27,723 nt of DNA from Sphingomonas sp. (GTDB lineage: Bacteria; Pseudomonadota; Alphaproteobacteria; Sphingomonadales; Sphingomonadaceae). Positions 24,166 to 27,723 of this stretch are shown in pieces. Both the position numbers and the translations under genes were made by a program. Under the pieces are notes generated by a model. That model made no database searches and had not been told where the DNA came from. It saw nothing but the letters and a program-made list of their open reading frames with translations. The stretch spans positions 1-27,723 of the forward strand of contig JAICVC010000006.1 of NCBI GenBank assembly GCA_025935515.1, read 5' to 3'. How positions within the stretch are numbered: the first letter of the stretch is position 1; each line of letters opens with the position of its first letter.

Positions 24166-25797
24166 ATGGCGAGCAGCAAGCCGACGCTTCCGTTCGATCC
24201 CTTCGCGCTCGCCCAAGCGGCGGGAGAAGCCGCGATGGGGCTCGCGGCGCGGCCGGCGGAATTGCTCAACGTCCAACTCGAGGCCGCCAGGCAGTGGAGC
24301 GACTTCTGGACCGGCGCGCTCTCGGGAACGCCGACTGAGAAGCCGCGCGACCGACGCTTCTCCGCGGCGGAATGGCAGGACGATCCCTATTACCGTGCGC
24401 TTCGCGATGCGTATCTGCTGGCGTCGAAGCAGCTTCGTGACACGGTCGAGAAGACCGCCGGTAACGGCTCGCAGGGCGCGATGGCGCGCTTTCTCCTCGA
24501 TCAGTATCTGAACGCGATAGCGCCCACCAACTTCCCGGCCACCAATCCGGAAGTGGTCAAACGCACCAAGGAGACCGGCGGGCAGAATCTTGTGCAGGGC
24601 TTCGCCAACCTGCTTGAGGACGTTTCCAGCGGCAAGGGCATCGTCCAGCGCCGCACCGATCCGGATGCCTTCAAGAAGGGCGAGACCGTCGCGGCGACGC
24701 CGGGCGCGGTGGTCTACGAAAACGAGCTGTTCCAGCTCATCCAGTACACCCCAACGACGGACAAGGTCGCGGCCGAGCCTCTGCTCTACGTGCCGCCGCT
24801 GGTGAACCGTTATTACATGATCGACCTCGTGCCGCGGCAGAGCCTGGTCAAATGGCTGGTCGATGAAGGCCGGACGGTGTTCGTGATCAGCTGGGTCAAC
24901 CCGGGCGACGAGCACAAGGACAAGGACGTCGGCGACTATGTCGTCGATGGGGTGGTCGAAGCGGCAACCCAAGTTCGCAAGCGCACCGGAACGTCGCCTG
25001 ACCTGTTCGCTTTCTGCCTCGGCGGGACCGTGGTCGCGATCGCCTTGGCGTGGCTGGCAGCCAAGGGCCGCGCCGACGAGGTCAACAGCGCAACGCTGAT
25101 CGGTAGCCTCGTCGACTTCTCCGACATGCGCGAATGGGCGGCCTTCGTCCACGAGAGCCACCTCTCCGCGCTTGAAGAGCATCTCGAACGCCAGGGCTAT
25201 GCGGACAGTTTGGAGCTCCAGCGGCTGTTCGCCGCAATGCGGGCGAACGACCTCATCTGGTCGTCGGTGGTGAACCACTATTTGCTCGACAAGCCCGCCC
25301 CGCCGTCCGACCTGCTTTACTGGTTCGAGGACGGCGCCCGCATCCCCGCCGCCTTCCTCAAAAGCTACAACCGCGACCTACTGCTCGACAACAAGCTCAA
25401 GGAGCCCGCGGGCTTCGAGGTGCGCGGCACGCCGATCGACCTTGGCGCCATCACGGCGCCGATGCTGGTCATCGCCCTCAAGGACGATCACGTTTCGGCG
25501 TGGGAAGCCGTGTACCAGGGCGCGCGCCACGTCGGCGCCGACTTCGTCCTTGGTGGGTCCGGCCACAATGCCGGCGTCATCAATCCGCCAGCCGCCAATA
25601 AGCACGGCTATTGGACGAACCGCGAGCAGCCGGCCGACCCGCAGCAATGGGTCGCGACGGCGTCGCGCCATGAAGGCAGCTGGTGGCCCTGGTGGACCAA
25701 TTGGCTCAGCTCGAAAGGGAGCGGCAAAACCGTGGCCTCGCGCCAGCCCAGGGACCCGATCGAACCGGCGCCCGGCCGCTACGTGATGATGCCGTGA
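24166..25797 (+). CDS. phaC: Class I polyhydroxyalkanoate synthase
   Basis: PhaC polymerises (R)-3-hydroxyacyl-CoA into storage polyester at the granule surface. The 543-aa protein has the N-terminal PhaC region and an alpha/beta-hydrolase core with nucleophile C284 in AFCLGGT. D441 (KDDHVSAW) and H467 (GGSGHNAGVINPP) complete the triad. Other family blocks are RYYMIDLVPRQSLVKWLVDEGRTVFVISW and LYWFEDGARIPAAF. The usual lipase-like box G-x-C-x-G has Ala in place of the first Gly. The gene sits between the acyl-CoA dehydrogenase and HIBCH genes and overlaps the latter by one base (TGATG). No phaA, phaB, phasin or phaR is in the window. Confidence 0.93.
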   Translation: MASSKPTLPFDPFALAQAAGEAAMGLAARPAELLNVQLEAARQWSDFWTGALSGTPTEKPRDRRFSAAEWQDDPYYRALRDAYLLASKQLRDTVEKTAGNGSQGAMARFLLDQYLNAIAPTNFPATNPEVVKRTKETGGQNLVQGFANLLEDVSSGKGIVQRRTDPDAFKKGETVAATPGAVVYENELFQLIQYTPTTDKVAAEPLLYVPPLVNRYYMIDLVPRQSLVKWLVDEGRTVFVISWVNPGDEHKDKDVGDYVVDGVVEAATQVRKRTGTSPDLFAFCLGGTVVAIALAWLAAKGRADEVNSATLIGSLVDFSDMREWAAFVHESHLSALEEHLERQGYADSLELQRLFAAMRANDLIWSSVVNHYLLDKPAPPSDLLYWFEDGARIPAAFLKSYNRDLLLDNKLKEPAGFEVRGTPIDLGAITAPMLVIALKDDHVSAWEAVYQGARHVGADFVLGGSGHNAGVINPPAANKHGYWTNREQPADPQQWVATASRHEGSWWPWWTNWLSSKGSGKTVASRQPRDPIEPAPGRYVMMP

Positions 25798-26873
25798 TGG
25801 ACATGCCCGTGACCAGCCAGGATGTACTGACGAAGAAAGAGGGCCTGGCCGGGCGCCTGCGCCTCAACCGCCCAAAGGCGCTGCACAGCCTCAACCGCCA
25901 GATGGTCCGCGACATGGCCAGCGCGCTCATCGAATGGCGCGACGACCCCGACGTGCGCATCATCCTGATCGACCATGCCGAGGGCCGCGGCTTCTGCGCG
26001 GGCGGCGACGTCGTCGGCATTTCGCAGGACGTCGAGGGACATGAGGCGGCGGCGCGCGCATTCTTCTTCGACGAATATCGCCTCAACCACCTCGAATATA
26101 CCTACGCCAAGCCCGGCGTTGCGTTCATGGACGGGATCACGATGGGCGGTGGTGTCGGCATCGCTTTGCCCTGCCGCTACCGGGTCGCGACCGAACGCAC
26201 CGTGCTGGCAATGCCGGAAACGACAATCGGCATCTTCCCCGACGTCGGCGGGGGCCGTTACCTGTCGCGCCTGCGCGGCCGTCTCGCGCAGTTCCTGGCG
26301 CTGACCGGCGCCCGGCTGGATGGGGCCGAATGCCTGCGGCTGAGGCTCGCCACGCATTACCTTCCGTCCGAGCGGCTCGAGGAGGCCAAGGAACGGATCA
26401 TTGCCCAGCCGTTCCGCACCCAGGCCGTGCTCGACGAGCTCAGCGAGGAATATGTCCCCGAAGCGCGGATTATGGGCAATCTCCAGAAGATCGACCGCTA
26501 TTTCGCCTCCGACCGGCTGGAGGACATCCTCGAAGCGCTCGACACCGGTGCGAAGGGCGGCGACGAATGGGCCGGCACGGAAGCAGCGACCATCCGGACC
26601 AAGTCGCCGATTGCCTGCAAGGTCAGCCTCAGGCTGCTGCAGGAGAGCCCCTATCAGCTGCACTTCGTCGACGAGATGCGGATGGAGTACGGGATCATGG
26701 TCCGGCTGATCCATCATCCCGACTTCAAGGAAGGCGTCCGGGCGCTGCTCATCGACAAGGACAACAAGCCCAACTGGCAGCCCGCCCGTCCGGAAGTGAT
26801 CGGCGACCGCGACGTCGAAGCATTCTTCGAGCCCCTTCCGCTGGAAGAGCAGTGGCGGCCGTTCGATTTCTAA
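25797..26873 (+). CDS. 3-hydroxyisobutyryl-CoA hydrolase, crotonase superfamily
   Basis: This enzyme hydrolyses 3-hydroxyisobutyryl-CoA to 3-hydroxyisobutyrate in valine catabolism. The 358-aa length is larger than hydratases and fits HIBCH. It shows GRGFCAGGDV, the oxyanion-hole MGGGVGI, and PETTIGIFPDVGG with E141 and D149 (HIBCH-type). The C-terminal signature FKEGVRALLIDKDNKPNWQP is diagnostic of hydrolases rather than hydratases. The ATG shares its A with the phaC stop (TGATG); an ATG at 25803 is an alternative. The palindromic repeat copy 3 follows seven bases after its stop. Confidence 0.92.
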   Translation: MDMPVTSQDVLTKKEGLAGRLRLNRPKALHSLNRQMVRDMASALIEWRDDPDVRIILIDHAEGRGFCAGGDVVGISQDVEGHEAAARAFFFDEYRLNHLEYTYAKPGVAFMDGITMGGGVGIALPCRYRVATERTVLAMPETTIGIFPDVGGGRYLSRLRGRLAQFLALTGARLDGAECLRLRLATHYLPSERLEEAKERIIAQPFRTQAVLDELSEEYVPEARIMGNLQKIDRYFASDRLEDILEALDTGAKGGDEWAGTEAATIRTKSPIACKVSLRLLQESPYQLHFVDEMRMEYGIMVRLIHHPDFKEGVRALLIDKDNKPNWQPARPEVIGDRDVEAFFEPLPLEEQWRPFDF

Positions 26874-26879
26874 CGCCAT

Positions 26880-26955
26880 CGTCATTGCGAGGAGCGCAGC
26901 GACGAAGCAATCCAGCGGCGCGAAACTGGATTGCTTCGCTCCGCTCGCAATGACG
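26880..26955. repeat. Palindromic intergenic repeat, copy 3
   Basis: A 76-base imperfect palindrome with 12-bp perfect outer arms (CGTCATTGCGAG/CTCGCAATGACG) and 12-bp perfect inner arms (GAAGCAATCCAG/CTGGATTGCTTC), separated by unequal middles of 12 and 6 bases. The loop is CGGCGCGAAA. It sits inside the valine operon between HIBCH and the hydratase gene and is followed at once by the hydratase ribosome-binding site. Confidence 0.9.
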
Positions 26956-26971
26956 AGTTATGGAGACTGAA

Positions 26972-27723
26972 ATGGGGTACGAAACCATCCTGGTCGAGCA
27001 GCGCGGCGCTGTCACGCTGGTTACGCTCAACCGGCCGGAGGCGCTCAACGCGCTTAACAGCCAGGTGCTGAAGGAGTTGATCGAGGTGTTCGGCGCCTAC
27101 GACGCGGACAACAGCCAGCACTGCCTGATCCTCACCGGCTCGGAGAAAGCGTTCGCCGCTGGCGCCGACATCAAGGAGATGTCGAGCCAGGGCTTTGCCG
27201 ACATGTATTCGTCGGACTTTTTCGCCGGCTGGGAGAAGGTCACGACGACCCGCAAGCCGTGGATCGCGGCGGTCGCAGGCTATGCGCTCGGCGGCGGCTG
27301 CGAAGTCGCGATGATGGCCGATTTCATCATCGCCGCCGACAGCGCGAAGTTCGGCCAGCCTGAAATCAAGCTCGGCGTCACGCCCGGCATGGGCGGATCG
27401 CAACGCCTCACCTGGGCCGTCGGCAAGGCCAAGGCGATGGAGATGTGCCTGACCGGCCGGATGATGGGCGCCGAGGAAGCCGAACGCTCGGGCCTCGTCG
27501 CGAAGGTCGTGCCGGCGGCCGACCTGCACGACGAAGCGCTGAAGACCGCCGAAGCGATCGCGGCAATGCCACCGCTCGCGGCGGTCGCGACCAAGGAAAT
27601 GGTCAACGCCGCGTTCGAAATTCCGCTCGGCCAGGGCATCCGCTTCGAGCGGCGGCTGTTCCACGGCCTTTTCGGCACCGAGGATCAGAAGGAAGGCATG
27701 GCTGCGTTCGTGGAAAAACGGCC
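26972..27723 (+). CDS. Enoyl-CoA hydratase (partial, last few residues beyond right edge)
   Basis: This is a crotonase-fold hydratase that probably hydrates methacrylyl-CoA in valine breakdown, or short-chain enoyl-CoAs. The visible 250 residues include LNRPEALNAL, the oxyanion-hole blocks FAAGADIKEM and YALGGGCEVAMMAD with E111, and the second catalytic Glu E131 in GQPEIKLGVTPGMGG. The C-terminal helix RRLFHGLFGTEDQKEGMAAFVEKR is almost complete; a full-length homologue ends about 8 residues later. GGAGA lies seven bases before the ATG at 26972. It is separated from the HIBCH gene by the repeat. Confidence 0.93.
   Translation, partial: MGYETILVEQRGAVTLVTLNRPEALNALNSQVLKELIEVFGAYDADNSQHCLILTGSEKAFAAGADIKEMSSQGFADMYSSDFFAGWEKVTTTRKPWIAAVAGYALGGGCEVAMMADFIIAADSAKFGQPEIKLGVTPGMGGSQRLTWAVGKAKAMEMCLTGRMMGAEEAERSGLVAKVVPAADLHDEALKTAEAIAAMPPLAAVATKEMVNAAFEIPLGQGIRFERRLFHGLFGTEDQKEGMAAFVEKR

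Noticed and set aside
1..27723. Mobile element, prophage, CRISPR array, tRNA or rRNA.
   Set aside because: I saw no transposase, integrase, regularly spaced repeats or cloverleaf-like sequence; the only repeats are the three palindromic intergenic copies and the regulator motif.

Overview
The window is GC-rich, densely packed bacterial chromosome. The set of genes suggests an alphaproteobacterium, most likely a sphingomonad: an AstD-type dehydrogenase, RNase R, a short DksA/TraR zinc-finger protein, an M28 peptidase, and an MmsA/acyl-CoA dehydrogenase/HIBCH valine-degradation block. This assignment rests on protein resemblance only. I see no rRNA, tRNA, CRISPR array, phage gene or transposase.

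Layout. (1) 1-4530 is an envelope/efflux stress island. An ABC ATPase (cut by the left edge) and an HlyD-type adaptor run leftward. An NtrC-type response regulator and its membrane histidine kinase run rightward. The intergenic region between them holds a consensus-perfect sigma-54 promoter for the transporter genes and two copies of a GCTACA-N2-TGTAGC inverted repeat, the likely regulator binding site. (2) 4532-9623 continues rightward with a SCO-family protein, a SelO/YdiU AMPylator-like protein, a succinylglutamate-semialdehyde dehydrogenase and a YcbB-like L,D-transpeptidase lipoprotein, closed by a strong hairpin. (3) 9702-13241 has replicative helicase DnaB (leftward) divergent from dCTP deaminase and kynureninase (rightward). 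(4) 13234-19486 is leftward: a DoxX protein, an NADPH-dependent FMN reductase-like protein, a small exported protein, a small tail-anchored protein next to RNase R, a 34-aa ORF coupled to rnr, a DksA-like protein and a secreted M28 peptidase. A third copy of the regulator motif lies at 14799-14812. (5) 19588-27723 is rightward: methylmalonate-semialdehyde dehydrogenase, three small exported or lipoproteins, a beta-class-like GST, then acyl-CoA dehydrogenase, class I PHA synthase, 3-hydroxyisobutyryl-CoA hydrolase and enoyl-CoA hydratase (cut by the right edge).

How the genes fit together. The kinase/regulator pair probably senses an envelope signal and switches on the ABC/HlyD exporter through sigma-54; the permease gene is expected just left of the window. 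The right-hand block covers most valine catabolism steps (isobutyryl-CoA oxidation, hydration, thioester hydrolysis and final oxidative decarboxylation to propionyl-CoA by MmsA). A PHA synthase sits inside that operon, so branched-chain breakdown may feed polyester storage.

A palindromic repeat of about 75-80 bp occurs three times (11935, 17985, 26880), each time in a short gap just before the ribosome-binding site of a co-directional gene. No intergenic stretch exceeds 300 bases. The longest are 14686-14961 and 1596-1841, both described below.
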